Assembly: GCF_003319175.1 (NCBI RefSeq)
Contig: NZ_QOHK01000007.1
Span: forward strand, 162,429-226,428
DNA length: 64,000 nucleotides
From: Blastococcus sp. TF02-8
GTDB lineage: Bacteria > Actinomycetota > Actinomycetes > Mycobacteriales > Geodermatophilaceae
Direction: 5' to 3'
Shown: piece by piece, positions 54,773 through 63,276 of the stretch
Position numbering within the stretch: the stretch's first letter is position 1
Layout: every line of letters starts with the position of its first letter
The notes under the pieces: model-generated
Seen by the model: the letters and a program-made list of their open reading frames with translations, nothing else
Databases searched by the model: none
What the model was told of the DNA's origin: nothing
Made by a program: the position numbers and the translations under genes

Positions 54773-55188
54773 ATCGGCCCGCCGGCCAGCAGTGCCATCA
54801 CTGGGTATGGGGCGCGGGCGTCGGCGTGGGCTGCGATGCGAAGCAGGGTAGCCCGGTCGGTGTTGCTCAGCCTTGCTGTGCCTCGTGGGTGGGTGTGCCA
54901 GTCGCCGAGGAACTGCAGCCGCCGGTCTGCTTGCGCGTACGCCTGGGCGAGTTGCGCCTCCTGCCACGCCGTGTCAGGGGTGAACGAGGTGGGCTGGTGG
55001 GCGGCGTCCGGGCCGGGGCCGATGACTCGGCTGATCAGCACGCTGCCAGGGCGGGTAGACCAGCCGAGCAGCAGCCCGCCGGTCTCCAGCGGGAACGCCC
55101 GCTGCGCTTCGCGGAGCGCCTCCTCCAGGGCCACACCGGCCCACCAGATGTGTCCGGTGCGACCGAACGTCAGTGCTCGCCGCCGCAT
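54697..55188 (-). CDS. JAMM/MPN isopeptidase (deubiquitinase-like)
   Basis: A 163-residue Mov34/MPN/PAD-1 metalloprotease from the ATG at 55188. The catalytic Glu35 (ETGGLLLGW) and the full JAMM motif H98-x-H100-P-x7-S-x2-D (WHTHPRGTARLSNTD) are intact, so zinc isopeptidase activity is expected. The start lies 18 bases inside the 3' end of the E2-E1 gene, giving translational coupling. In bacterial ubiquitin-like systems such proteins process the modifier or remove it from targets (known for Bil/CBASS Cap3-type proteases). Confidence 0.9.
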   Translation of the reverse strand: MRRRALTFGRTGHIWWAGVALEEALREAQRAFPLETGGLLLGWSTRPGSVLISRVIGPGPDAAHQPTSFTPDTAWQEAQLAQAYAQADRRLQFLGDWHTHPRGTARLSNTDRATLLRIAAHADARAPYPVMALLAGGPMWQVVVRQQISRRRPPPRLTLHVWQ

Positions 55189-57005
55189 GATGGGTGGACC
55201 GCCAACTCCAGGCCTGTCCACGCGGGCGGGACCGGCACACCGTCATGGGTGCGCAAAGCGAGCATGTGCAGATCATGGCCGCTGTCGAGGTACCCGCCGG
55301 GTTGGCCGGCCAGCAGCGTGGCGACAGCTATGCGGGCGGCGTGCACGGCCACCTCGGCGATGTCGAATCCCGTTCCGGTGAAAGTCGGGTCGGCGCAGCC
55401 GACCGGCTGGACGCCAGCGGTCGCCGGTGCGGCGGGAGGGTCCGGAATCGAGTCGTCCTCCAGGCCGTACTCCAGACACGCCCAGCACGCGGCTCCCGGC
55501 GTCGGGCGCAGGCGGACGATTCGGCCGCCCCAGCCGCCGTTGGTCGCCGACGCCGCGAGGTAGGGCTTGCCACGCCGACGCGCCAGCCAGGCGAGCGCCT
55601 GCTGGAGCCCCTTCTCCGCGGTGCAGTCCACGACGAGGTCGACCTGGTCGATGACGTCGTTCCAGATGTCGATCTCGTTGCGCTCGTCTGGACTCCGCTG
55701 GGCGCGCGGAGCGCCGAGTGAGTACCCCGCCGTAGAGACGATCACCTCGGGTGCGACGCGCAGCGCGATCTGCGACCCGACGGCGGCCTTGCTCCAGCCG
55801 ACCATGTCCAGGTGCGCGGCGTGCCGGACGAGGTTTCCCGGCTCGAGGTGGTCACGATCGACCACGGTGAGCTGCCCCAGGCCGGCTCGCGCCAGATGTT
55901 CGACGACCGTGCCGCCCAACGCGCCCACGCCGAACACGGCGACATGACGGGCGCGTAAGCCGGCCAGCTCGGGGACCCGGTCGGCCATGTCGGCCCGTCC
56001 GGCATACCCCGCGCGGACGAGGTGGGTCGTGATCCTCCCGGTCGGCGCCTGCGGGCGGCGATTGCGGCCACCGGTTCGCGGCGGCTGCGGACGTGCGCCG
56101 CCCTGGCGAAGGCGGACGAGGAAGACCCACCCGTCACCGGTGCCCCGGTGAACCCGCTCCTCCGGGAAGGTCAGCCCGACGATCTGCACGTCCCACCCCG
56201 GGGCCGAGCGTGGGGCCGGCTGCCACCCTCCGTCGAACAGGTCCGGGACGACCTTCTTGGCCGCCTCCAGGAACGCCGCCGGGGTGTCGGCGTGCACGGG
56301 AGCGTTCAACCGGGCCCAGCGCCCGGTGTACGGCAGCGGGAACCGGTCCGGGTTCTGGCCGGAGAGCCGGCCGACGGGCAGACCGTGCTTGTCGGCGATG
56401 GTGAACGCCGCGCCGTGCAGGAACCCGATACCCGGCGGATTGTCGACGCCCGCCGGGTCCAGGCGGTGCAGCCTGAGCTGGAGCCGCCCCTGGGTCGCCG
56501 CCGCCGGCAGCGTCCAGGTGCTGTCCACGAGGATCATCGAACCGGGTGCGAAGCAGGTGTAGTAGTCCGTCCACGGCTCGGCCTGCGCCTGTTCCACCCC
56601 CGACATGGCCGCGATCTCCTCCGCCGAGGAGGTGGTGGCCTGACCGGCGGTCAGGGTCCTGGGCAGTTGGGTGGTCAGCAGCCACGCGAGGGTGTCGCCG
56701 GTGCGCCACAACGCCGTCGCTCGGCCGAGCAGGCACAGGTCCCCACTGAACGGATGGACGTGGTGCGTCATCGTCGCCGCGTCCGCGCCGGTGAGACGGA
56801 CCGACGGCCGGACGAACGGGTACAGGTCGGGGAACGTGACAGTGAGGTCGGTCGGCTGACCACCGATGGCGGTGACTCGCAGCTGCACGACGCCCGCCGC
56901 GCGTGCGCCCTCGTCGATGACATGGCGAACCCCGGCCGCCTCGAGGCGCTCGAGCTCGTTCTCGAGGCGGCCGGGGAACTCCTCCCACCAGGGACGCGCG
57001 CTCAA
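55170..57005 (-). CDS. E2-E1 fusion: ubiquitin-conjugating-like + ThiF/E1-like enzyme
   Basis: A 611-residue protein. Residues 1-130 look like a bacterial E2: VTFPDLYPFVRPSVRL and HHVHPFSGDLCLLG with the probable catalytic Cys91. Residues 130-320 form an unrecognised linker domain. Residues about 345-575 are a ThiF/E1 adenylation domain: FGVGALGGTVVEHLARAG (358-375), VVDRDHLEPGNLVRHAAHL, VVDCTAEK, and Cys pair CWAC at 507-510 that may bind zinc. A modifier C-terminus would be adenylated, passed to an E1 Cys or directly to Cys91, then to a target. The start is a TTG at 57005 overlapping the stop of the preceding small gene (TTGA). Confidence 0.87.
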   Translation of the reverse strand: MSARPWWEEFPGRLENELERLEAAGVRHVIDEGARAAGVVQLRVTAIGGQPTDLTVTFPDLYPFVRPSVRLTGADAATMTHHVHPFSGDLCLLGRATALWRTGDTLAWLLTTQLPRTLTAGQATTSSAEEIAAMSGVEQAQAEPWTDYYTCFAPGSMILVDSTWTLPAAATQGRLQLRLHRLDPAGVDNPPGIGFLHGAAFTIADKHGLPVGRLSGQNPDRFPLPYTGRWARLNAPVHADTPAAFLEAAKKVVPDLFDGGWQPAPRSAPGWDVQIVGLTFPEERVHRGTGDGWVFLVRLRQGGARPQPPRTGGRNRRPQAPTGRITTHLVRAGYAGRADMADRVPELAGLRARHVAVFGVGALGGTVVEHLARAGLGQLTVVDRDHLEPGNLVRHAAHLDMVGWSKAAVGSQIALRVAPEVIVSTAGYSLGAPRAQRSPDERNEIDIWNDVIDQVDLVVDCTAEKGLQQALAWLARRRGKPYLAASATNGGWGGRIVRLRPTPGAACWACLEYGLEDDSIPDPPAAPATAGVQPVGCADPTFTGTGFDIAEVAVHAARIAVATLLAGQPGGYLDSGHDLHMLALRTHDGVPVPPAWTGLELAVHPSCGGEH

Positions 57006-57151
57006 CCGACCGGCCGGTCCTTCGGCGGACGCGGCGGGTTCGGCGGGCCCGGGGGCGGCCCGGGCGGCGGCTTGGGGCTGTGCGGGTGCTCCGGGTGCTC
57101 CGGGTGCTCCGGGTGCTCCGGGTGGTCGGGCTTATGCGGCTGCCCAGGCAT
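57002..57151 (-). CDS. 49-aa His/Pro-rich peptide ending in Gly, candidate modifier or substrate
   Basis: The ATG at 57151 has GAGAGGAG 6 bases upstream, the strongest ribosome site of this cassette. The product begins MPGQPHKPDHPEHPEHPEH and ends PPNPPRPPKDRPVG, with four EHP repeats in between. It has no beta-grasp fold, yet it ends in Gly and its stop overlaps the start of the E2-E1 enzyme. In ubiquitin-like systems the gene before E1 often encodes the modifier, which ends in Gly. It may be the modifier, a tail-only substrate, or just a coupling leader; the sequence cannot decide. Confidence 0.6.
   Translation of the reverse strand: MPGQPHKPDHPEHPEHPEHPEHPHSPKPPPGPPPGPPNPPRPPKDRPVG
57084..57119. 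repeat. Nine-base tandem repeat, GGGTGCTCC x4
   Basis: Four perfect copies of GGGTGCTCC, encoding the EHP repeats of the 49-residue peptide on the minus strand. A diverged fifth copy follows (57120-57128). Copy number may vary between strains. Confidence 0.95.
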
Positions 57152-57394
57152 GAGACTCCTCTCGATCGGCGCCGTGACCGGCGACACAGCAATCCTCTCA
57201 GGACCCTCCGACAGATCCGGTGCCTAGGCTGCCCAGGAGGAAGGCTTGAGTGGTTCGCCACCCGCCCCGTCCGAGAATCGTCGACGCCAAGACGTGGTCT
57301 TACGCTGGACGATGCAGGCTCCATGGAGCACTGGCAGCCGGTCTAACGGCCCTGCATTGCTGGCCAAGTGGGCTCTCCTCCCGCGTGAGGGCGA

Positions 57395-58708
57395 CTATCG
57401 GGACGGCGGGATCTGTCGCGGCGAATGGAGCAGCCGGGTCCCCGTGCTGTCGCGGTCGACGGTGCGGGCGCGAGTGAGCAGGCGCTCGGCGTCGCCCGGC
57501 ACCTTCGCTCCCCAGTCCCGCCGGTCGGTTTGATGCCGTTGCACCACTGCCCCTGTCCCGGTGACGCGGTTCAGCGCATCGGCCAGTCCTGTCGACAGAT
57601 CAGCAGCCCGACCGACGACCTGCCGGAGGTCGTCGAAGTCGGCGCCGCTGGCCCGCACGTGCCTTCCGGCGATCACCGCTTCGATTCGCTTCTCGGGCAT
57701 GGCCTCCATGCGTGGCAGGTCTCGGGCGTTCGCGAACAGCTGACCGGTGCGGGACCAGTGCTCGACCGCCATCATGAGGCGGTCAGCAAGGACCGGCATG
57801 TGGCTCGCGACCTGCTGGACCGAGGCCACGTCCGCGGGCGTCCTCTGGCCGTGCTGCTCGCCCATGTCGGCGGGCGCGCCGACCTCGTTGCGCAGGGCGC
57901 GGAGGAGCGCCTGCGACGACGCGACGACGCCTCCGCGGTCGCCGGGCGCTCCTCGGTGACCGTCGTGGAAGACCGTGCTGGCGCGACCGGCAAGTTGCCA
58001 GGCCAGCCCGGCGACCAGCGGCGGTCCGGCGTCCCTTCCGGTCATGCCCGCCGCGAGGGCGGCGTAGCGACTGGTGAGCTCGGCGGCGGCGACGGCAGCA
58101 CGGAAGTCCCGAAGTGTCAGGTCGTCGGCTCGCTGTGCACGGTCGAGCGCAGACAGGAGGCCGGCGGCGGCATTCAGGACGGTCACCTCGGCCTCTCCTG
58201 ACGGCGGGCCAGGCAGGGGAACCAGACGCTCGAGCACCACGGAGGCCGCGGCGGTCGGCGGATCGGCCTGCGCGTCACGCTCAATGGTGGCGGCCCACTG
58301 GCGGACGACATTCAGCTCAGGAGCTGCCGCCTCCGGCAGCAGACGGCGACCGAGCCGTGCGCACTGGTCGGCGACCTCGGCCACCTCGACGGTGACCGCC
58401 CAGCGGAGGGAGCGGCCCATGACGGACCGGTCGCGGCCGATGAGGTCGGCGGTGGCGCCGGCGAGGTCGGTGAGCGGCCCGCCCCTGTGCGGCCACAGTC
58501 GGCCGGCGGTCATGCAGGCGGCCGCGAGCGCGGTGACGTTGCGCTGCCGGTGGCTGTCGCCGGGGGTGAGCCCGTCTTCGGCCAGTCCGGACAGCGCCCG
58601 GCCTAGGTGAGCCACTGCTCCGCTGGCGTCCTCGATGGTCGTCGCCGCGGGGCGTACACCGGCGCTAGCGGTGAGATCGTCGAGCAGCTGTCGCAGGGTG
58701 GTGACCAC
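57395..58708 (-). CDS. Hypothetical helical protein of the conjugative element
   Basis: A 437-residue, almost entirely helical protein (Ala/Leu/Arg/Asp-rich; for example DDLTLRDFRAAVAAAELTSR) from a GTG at 58708. No named domain, no membrane segment. It lies between the ubiquitin-like cassette and conjugation genes on the same strand, 3 bases after the stop of the 98-residue gene. A role in transfer or DNA processing is inferred from position only. Confidence 0.65.
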   Translation of the reverse strand: MVTTLRQLLDDLTASAGVRPAATTIEDASGAVAHLGRALSGLAEDGLTPGDSHRQRNVTALAAACMTAGRLWPHRGGPLTDLAGATADLIGRDRSVMGRSLRWAVTVEVAEVADQCARLGRRLLPEAAAPELNVVRQWAATIERDAQADPPTAAASVVLERLVPLPGPPSGEAEVTVLNAAAGLLSALDRAQRADDLTLRDFRAAVAAAELTSRYAALAAGMTGRDAGPPLVAGLAWQLAGRASTVFHDGHRGAPGDRGGVVASSQALLRALRNEVGAPADMGEQHGQRTPADVASVQQVASHMPVLADRLMMAVEHWSRTGQLFANARDLPRMEAMPEKRIEAVIAGRHVRASGADFDDLRQVVGRAADLSTGLADALNRVTGTGAVVQRHQTDRRDWGAKVPGDAERLLTRARTVDRDSTGTRLLHSPRQIPPSR

Positions 58709-58711
58709 CGT

Positions 58712-59008
58712 TCAGCCCAGCCGTCGCAGGGCGTGGCGGGCGGCCCGCGCGGCGTCGAGGACTGGTGTGCTGGCGAAGGCCTGCTCGTCGAGGAGGCCGA
58801 GTGCGCCCATCGCTGCGCGGATGCTGGCGGCGGGGTCGCCGTCGATCAGCGGGACGGGTTGGGCGCGTCCGCCGGCGAGCTCGAGGAGTTCGGCGGCGTA
58901 GAGGCACTCCAGTGCGATGTCGGCCGGCACCTGCTCCCTGTCGGCGCCGACGGCGTCGAGCAGGGAGGCGGCGTAGCCGAGCGGGTCGCTGACCGTGTCG
59001 ACGGCCAT
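58712..59008 (-). CDS. Hypothetical protein, 98 aa
   Basis: An acidic helical protein (LGYAASLLDAVGADREQVPA, IALECLYAAELLELAGG) from the ATG at 59008, with AAAGGACG upstream. No family recognised. Tightly packed between two conjugation-linked genes. Confidence 0.6.
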   Translation of the reverse strand: MAVDTVSDPLGYAASLLDAVGADREQVPADIALECLYAAELLELAGGRAQPVPLIDGDPAASIRAAMGALGLLDEQAFASTPVLDAARAARHALRRLG

Positions 59009-59023
59009 GGGGCACGTCCTTTC

Positions 59024-59584
59024 TCAGGGGTTGTCTCTGCCGACGCTTGCGTCGCCGCGGTGGGCTGCAGGGCTGTTGGGGGACATCTGTGGAGGACCGT
59101 CCGGTCTGTGTGCGCTCGAAGGGCGGTGATCGGTGGCGCCGCGCGTGGGAAGGGCGGCGACGCAGTCATCGAGCAGCCGCCAGTGCAGCTCGCGAGCCGG
59201 GTGCCGGGTGGGCAGCGGAGCGGCGGCGGCCAGCACAGGCAGCCGAGCAGCGACGTCGTAGCCGGCGGCCGCGGCACGGGCGAGGGCGGCGGCCAGTGGC
59301 AGCCAGTCCGGTCCGCGGACGAGGCGGGCGTCGATGCCGGCCACCAGCTGCCGCCAGGCCGGGTCGGTGGCTGCGTCGTCATCGCCGTGCTCGGGTTCGC
59401 TCTCCAGGTCGGCGGCGATCTGCAGGATGCGCGTGGCGATCGCGCGGCGGCCCTCGGCGGTCGCCGCGTCGCACCAGGCGGCCACCAGCTCTGGAGTGTG
59501 CCGGACCATCCAGGCGCGGCTGATCCGCACGCCGTCGAGCATCGACACCCAGTCGCCGCGGTCGGACGGGAAGGCGATGGGCAT
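59024..59584 (-). CDS. Hypothetical protein, 186 aa
   Basis: The ATG at 59584 shares one base with the stop of the next upstream gene (TGATG). The protein (MPIAFPSDRGDWVSMLDGV at the start; RAWMVRHTPELVAAWCDAAT) is helical, without membrane segments, and has a proline-rich tail. No family recognised. The longer open frame upstream is a shadow. Confidence 0.6.
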   Translation of the reverse strand: MPIAFPSDRGDWVSMLDGVRISRAWMVRHTPELVAAWCDAATAEGRRAIATRILQIAADLESEPEHGDDDAATDPAWRQLVAGIDARLVRGPDWLPLAAALARAAAAGYDVAARLPVLAAAAPLPTRHPARELHWRLLDDCVAALPTRGATDHRPSSAHRPDGPPQMSPNSPAAHRGDASVGRDNP

Positions 59585-60141
59585 CACTGGCCTCCTGCCG
59601 CTTCGGGGGCGCGGCCGGTCGCGGTGGCGCCGAGGTCGCCGTCGAACAACGCTCGACGCGCTGCGGTCGCCTGCGGGCTGTCGTATTCGGCAGCCCAGGA
59701 GCGGGCGGGCCAGTCGGTGTGCCGGCCGGGTGGACAGCCGATGCCGATCCGCTCGGCCAGGCGGGCGTGGAAGGCGGGCAACGCGTAGCGGTGCCACTCC
59801 TCCAGCGCGTGCGGAGCCGCCGCGTCGCCGGCAATGGCGCGCAGGCAGGCCAGGACCGCGAGTTCCTGCACGAGGTGGGGATGGGCCGGCCAGCACGAGG
59901 GAACGGCCTGCGTGGTCTGCCAGGCGTAGCTGCGGTTGAGCCAGGCGACGACGTCGTCCAGCCACGGCCACAGCCGGGTGCGCACATGAGCCGAGCAGGT
60001 CGCCGGGTCCCAGGGCCGGTCCAGCAGTCGCAGGCCGGGGGGCTCGAGGCCGGCGTCCTCGGCCTGCCGGAGCTGCTCGAAGGCCCGGCGGATCTCCCGC
60101 GGCGGCGGAGGGAATGGCATGGCCACGAGGGAGGCGGTCAT
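59584..60141 (-). CDS. DUF4913-like conjugation accessory protein
   Basis: A 185-residue protein from the ATG at 60141, overlapping the TraG stop by 4 bases. The block LWPWLDDVVAWLNRSYAWQT, CWPAHPHLVQELAVLACLRA and LEEWHRYALPAFHARL follows the pattern of DUF4913 proteins, which occur in actinobacterial mobile elements next to TraG-like genes. Function unknown. Confidence 0.65.
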   Translation of the reverse strand: MTASLVAMPFPPPPREIRRAFEQLRQAEDAGLEPPGLRLLDRPWDPATCSAHVRTRLWPWLDDVVAWLNRSYAWQTTQAVPSCWPAHPHLVQELAVLACLRAIAGDAAAPHALEEWHRYALPAFHARLAERIGIGCPPGRHTDWPARSWAAEYDSPQATAARRALFDGDLGATATGRAPEAAGGQ

Positions 60142-62048
60142 CGAAGGCCCCGCTCGACCGGGGTGAGACCTGTGCGGTGGGCAGCGGCGTGCGCGCGACC
60201 GGTGCGCTCGACCATGCTGAGGGTGTGCTCGCGGGCGGCAGCGACACGGTCGCGGGCCGAGGCCTGTGCGGCGAGCAGCTGCGCGCCGCGGCGTCCGGTG
60301 AGGCAACGGGTCAGCCCGGCGATCAGCGGTGGGGCGTTCTCCGCGACCACGAGGGCCCGGCCGGGCGGCAGCTGGCGGATCTCTTCCGGGCGCAGCACGG
60401 GCACGGTCTCGCCGTGGGTGGATCGGGACCATCCGGTGCCCCGGTAGCTGTAGGAGGTGCGCCGGACCCGGGTGCTGCCCAGCAGCTCGGAGAGTTCGCG
60501 GTAGAAGCCGCCGTCCTTGCCGCCGCCGAAGGCGACGAGCACGTTGGTGAGCCCGAACAGGGCGCGGGCCTCGTCCTCGCCGTAGATGAGCACCAGCTGC
60601 CGCCACGTCTGTGCGGCGTAGAGGAAGCCGACCCCGAGGGCCCGGTCGTTGGCCATCCGGGTGCGCAGCGTGGGCAGCGGCGCGGTGGAGGGCAGTTCGT
60701 CCAGGCAGGCCAGCAGCGGTGGGCACAGCCGCCCGGTCGGCGCGTCGCCGGCCAGCTGGAGGGCGGTGTCGAGGACGTGCTCGGCCAAAGCCGTCATCAG
60801 CGGCGCCGCCGAGGCATAGGGATCTTCGCGGCCGAGCAGATAGACGGTGCCGCCGGCGGCCAGCAGCGCAGCGATGTCGGTGGCCGGCCGACCGGGCCCG
60901 GGAGTGCACCGGCGGCGGATGTCGGCCTGGAAGAACAGGGTCAGCGCCTGCTGCACCGTGGTGGCGGTGTTCCCGGCGGTGCGCGGGTCGCCGTGGAGAG
61001 CACCGTGCAGCAGCCCGTCCCAGAAGGGCGCGGCGTGCGGATGAGCGCGCAGGACGTCGGCCGGCTGGGTCGCCCCCTGAGGGTGAGCGGCCCATTCCAG
61101 GACGTCCTCGATGGTACGGCCGGTCAGCGCGGCGGCGTGCAGGTAGCCCTGGAGCACCTTGGCGGCTTCGAAGGCGTAGAAGCGGGCCGCCGAGTCGGTG
61201 GTGCCGCCGGTGACCGCACCGGGAACCGTGCCGGCGGTGAATGCTTTGGCGCGGCGCTCGGCCGTCATGGGATCCACGCAGCCGGCGACGGGGTCCCACA
61301 CAAGCTCCGGCAGTCCAGGAACCGCTCCAAAAGGGTCGAGCACGGCGACCGGACGGTCGCCGGCGGCGCGGGCGTCGACCGTGAGCAGCAGATCCTCGGC
61401 CTTGGTCAGGGTGACCAGCGCCGCGCCGGGCGCATCGAGCAGAGCAGGAGCGAGCAGGTCGAGGGTCTTGCCCGACCCCTGCGGGCCGTAGACGCCGGTC
61501 GTGCGATCGAAGGGCACCCACAGCTGCCCGGCGGCGGGGACTGCGGCGTCGCCCAGCCGCCATCCCACGTCCGTGTTCACGACGCGGTGAGGGCTGCGCC
61601 GACGAGCCGAGGTCAGGTCGGGACGGACGACGGGGCCGACCCGGCGCAGCCGATCACTGCCGAGCACGTCGGCGACCTGGCCGCGGGTGGCCATGCCCGA
61701 CCGCCCGGTCAGCCATCGGTGCCCAGCCCAGGCCGCTCCCCCGCTGCCGCCTACGAAGAGTGCGAGGCACCCGGCGATGGCGGTGTACACAGCCGCGGAC
61801 GGCGGCAGCGCCGCCGTCTGCGCGGCGTCCAGCCCGGCGGTGGGCTCAGCGGTGAGCAAGCCGCCGACGGAGGCAACCAGGGCGGCCGACCCGTGCGGCC
61901 ATACCCAGCCGCCGCCGGCCAGCAGTGCCGCGGCTGCGCGGCCGGCGGGCAGCAATAACGCGGCGGCCGTCACCCACACCAGGGCGGCGGCGAGCGGGAT
62001 CTCCCAGCTGGTGGGGCCGACGTCGGGCCGCGCCCGGCCGGCGTTCAT
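60138..62048 (-). CDS. TraG/VirD4-family type IV coupling protein
   Basis: A 636-residue membrane ATPase. Two N-terminal helical regions (about 18-45 and 88-108) anchor it. The Walker A motif is YGPQGSGKTLDL (near 188-199), the Walker B motif is LACLDELPSTAPLP (near 432), and the conserved YAAQTWRQL (near 460) follows. This family docks the relaxosome to the secretion channel and pumps DNA during conjugation. It probably works with the relaxase at 48807 and the VirB4-like protein at the window edge. Confidence 0.9.
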   Translation of the reverse strand: MNAGRARPDVGPTSWEIPLAAALVWVTAAALLLPAGRAAAALLAGGGWVWPHGSAALVASVGGLLTAEPTAGLDAAQTAALPPSAAVYTAIAGCLALFVGGSGGAAWAGHRWLTGRSGMATRGQVADVLGSDRLRRVGPVVRPDLTSARRRSPHRVVNTDVGWRLGDAAVPAAGQLWVPFDRTTGVYGPQGSGKTLDLLAPALLDAPGAALVTLTKAEDLLLTVDARAAGDRPVAVLDPFGAVPGLPELVWDPVAGCVDPMTAERRAKAFTAGTVPGAVTGGTTDSAARFYAFEAAKVLQGYLHAAALTGRTIEDVLEWAAHPQGATQPADVLRAHPHAAPFWDGLLHGALHGDPRTAGNTATTVQQALTLFFQADIRRRCTPGPGRPATDIAALLAAGGTVYLLGREDPYASAAPLMTALAEHVLDTALQLAGDAPTGRLCPPLLACLDELPSTAPLPTLRTRMANDRALGVGFLYAAQTWRQLVLIYGEDEARALFGLTNVLVAFGGGKDGGFYRELSELLGSTRVRRTSYSYRGTGWSRSTHGETVPVLRPEEIRQLPPGRALVVAENAPPLIAGLTRCLTGRRGAQLLAAQASARDRVAAAREHTLSMVERTGRAHAAAHRTGLTPVERGLR

Positions 62049-62106
62049 CGCCGACCGCCTGCGTTCACGTGGTGCATGCCTTCTCCCTCATTGCAGTCCA
62101 GGCGGC

Positions 62107-63276
62107 TCATCGGGGATCGGAGGCGTGCAGATCGACGCCGCGGTCGGCCAGCCACGGGACCGGGTCGAGCGGCGTGCCGTCCTGGCGGACCTCGAAGTGC
62201 AGGTGGACACCGGTGCTGTTTCCCGTCGAGCCCTGAAAGCCGACCAGCGTTCCGACGGCGACGGGCTGGCCGGCGGTGACCGTGTAGGCGGAGAGGTGCC
62301 CGTAGCGGGTGGTCACCCCGTCGCCGTGGTCGAGCTCGACCAGGTTGCCGTAGCCGGCGAGGCTCAGACTGCCGTCGCGGTCGCAGTAGTCGCTGGTGCA
62401 CTCGGCTCGAAGCACGGTGCCGTCGGCAGCGGCGTAGACGGGGGTGTTGCGGGGGCCGGCGATGTCGACTCCGGCGTGCAGGGTGCCCCCACGGGGCCCG
62501 TAACCGGAGGTGACGGTGTCGGCGGTGGGCCGGATCCACGATCCGGCTGGGACCGGGAGGCCTGGGCAGACGCCGGCCACCGCGCCGGCGGGGGCGGCCG
62601 CTGCGGCCTGGGCGGTCGGCCACAGCATGGCGGTCAGCTCCCGGGCCAGCGGCGCCCAGCGGGCGTAGGCGCCGCCGGCGGCGGAGATCTGCACGGCCTG
62701 GGCCGCCTGCGTGAGCGGGATGGTCTGCCAGTTGGGCACCTCAACCAACCGCGCGTAGAAGGCCTCGGCGGCGTAGACGGGGTCCATCAGCTCGGCGACG
62801 GTGCCCCAGCCGGCGAGCCAGCGCTGCTGGAAGGTGTTGACGCTGTCGTGGTCGGAGCCAAGCCCGTCATGCGGATAGGTCAGGCTGGTGGCGGTCACCG
62901 CGGCCTGTTCGGCGGTGAGTTCGGGGCTGCTGCCGTCGTTGGCCAGCATCCGGATGCGGGACTCCTGGTAGGCCGTGGCCAGCGCCACCGTGGCCGCGTA
63001 CGCATCCAGCCCCCGCGCGGCGGCGACGTCGGCGATGGTCTGCGCGTGGCCCATCTGGACGGCGTCCAGCTCGATGCCGGCGACGGTGGCGCCGGTGCCG
63101 CCGATCGAGCAGGCCGACGACGCCCCCGCCGTCGATGCCTCCGGACCGGCGAGAACCGCGAGAGGGATCAGCAGCAGCGTCAGTACGCAGAACATCGGGA
63201 CGGCGACGGGAGCGGCGACCTTCCACAGCCACCGCTTCGCGTACGCCCGCGCCAGTCCTTCCGCCGTCCCGCTCAT
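62107..63276 (-). CDS. Lysozyme-like / M23 metallopeptidase cell-wall hydrolase of the T4SS
   Basis: A 389-residue exported protein from the ATG at 63276. One membrane segment lies near 20-45 (VAVPMFCVLTLLLIPLAVLA). A lytic-transglycosylase-like domain at about 75-200 has ATAYQESRIRMLAN with the catalytic Glu, and an M23 endopeptidase at about 260-375 has GGTLHAGVDIAGPRNT and GVHLHFEVRQDG with zinc ligands. Such dual hydrolases open peptidoglycan for the conjugation channel. The start overlaps the VirB4-like stop by 4 bases. Confidence 0.88.
   Translation of the reverse strand: MSGTAEGLARAYAKRWLWKVAAPVAVPMFCVLTLLLIPLAVLAGPEASTAGASSACSIGGTGATVAGIELDAVQMGHAQTIADVAAARGLDAYAATVALATAYQESRIRMLANDGSSPELTAEQAAVTATSLTYPHDGLGSDHDSVNTFQQRWLAGWGTVAELMDPVYAAEAFYARLVEVPNWQTIPLTQAAQAVQISAAGGAYARWAPLARELTAMLWPTAQAAAAAPAGAVAGVCPGLPVPAGSWIRPTADTVTSGYGPRGGTLHAGVDIAGPRNTPVYAAADGTVLRAECTSDYCDRDGSLSLAGYGNLVELDHGDGVTTRYGHLSAYTVTAGQPVAVGTLVGFQGSTGNSTGVHLHFEVRQDGTPLDPVPWLADRGVDLHASDPR

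Noticed and set aside
57246..57533. Plus-strand ORF with AGGAGG before a TTG at 57246
   Set aside because: The ribosome-like site is good but the product is low-complexity and its end overlaps a convergent gene by about 140 bases; no family resemblance.
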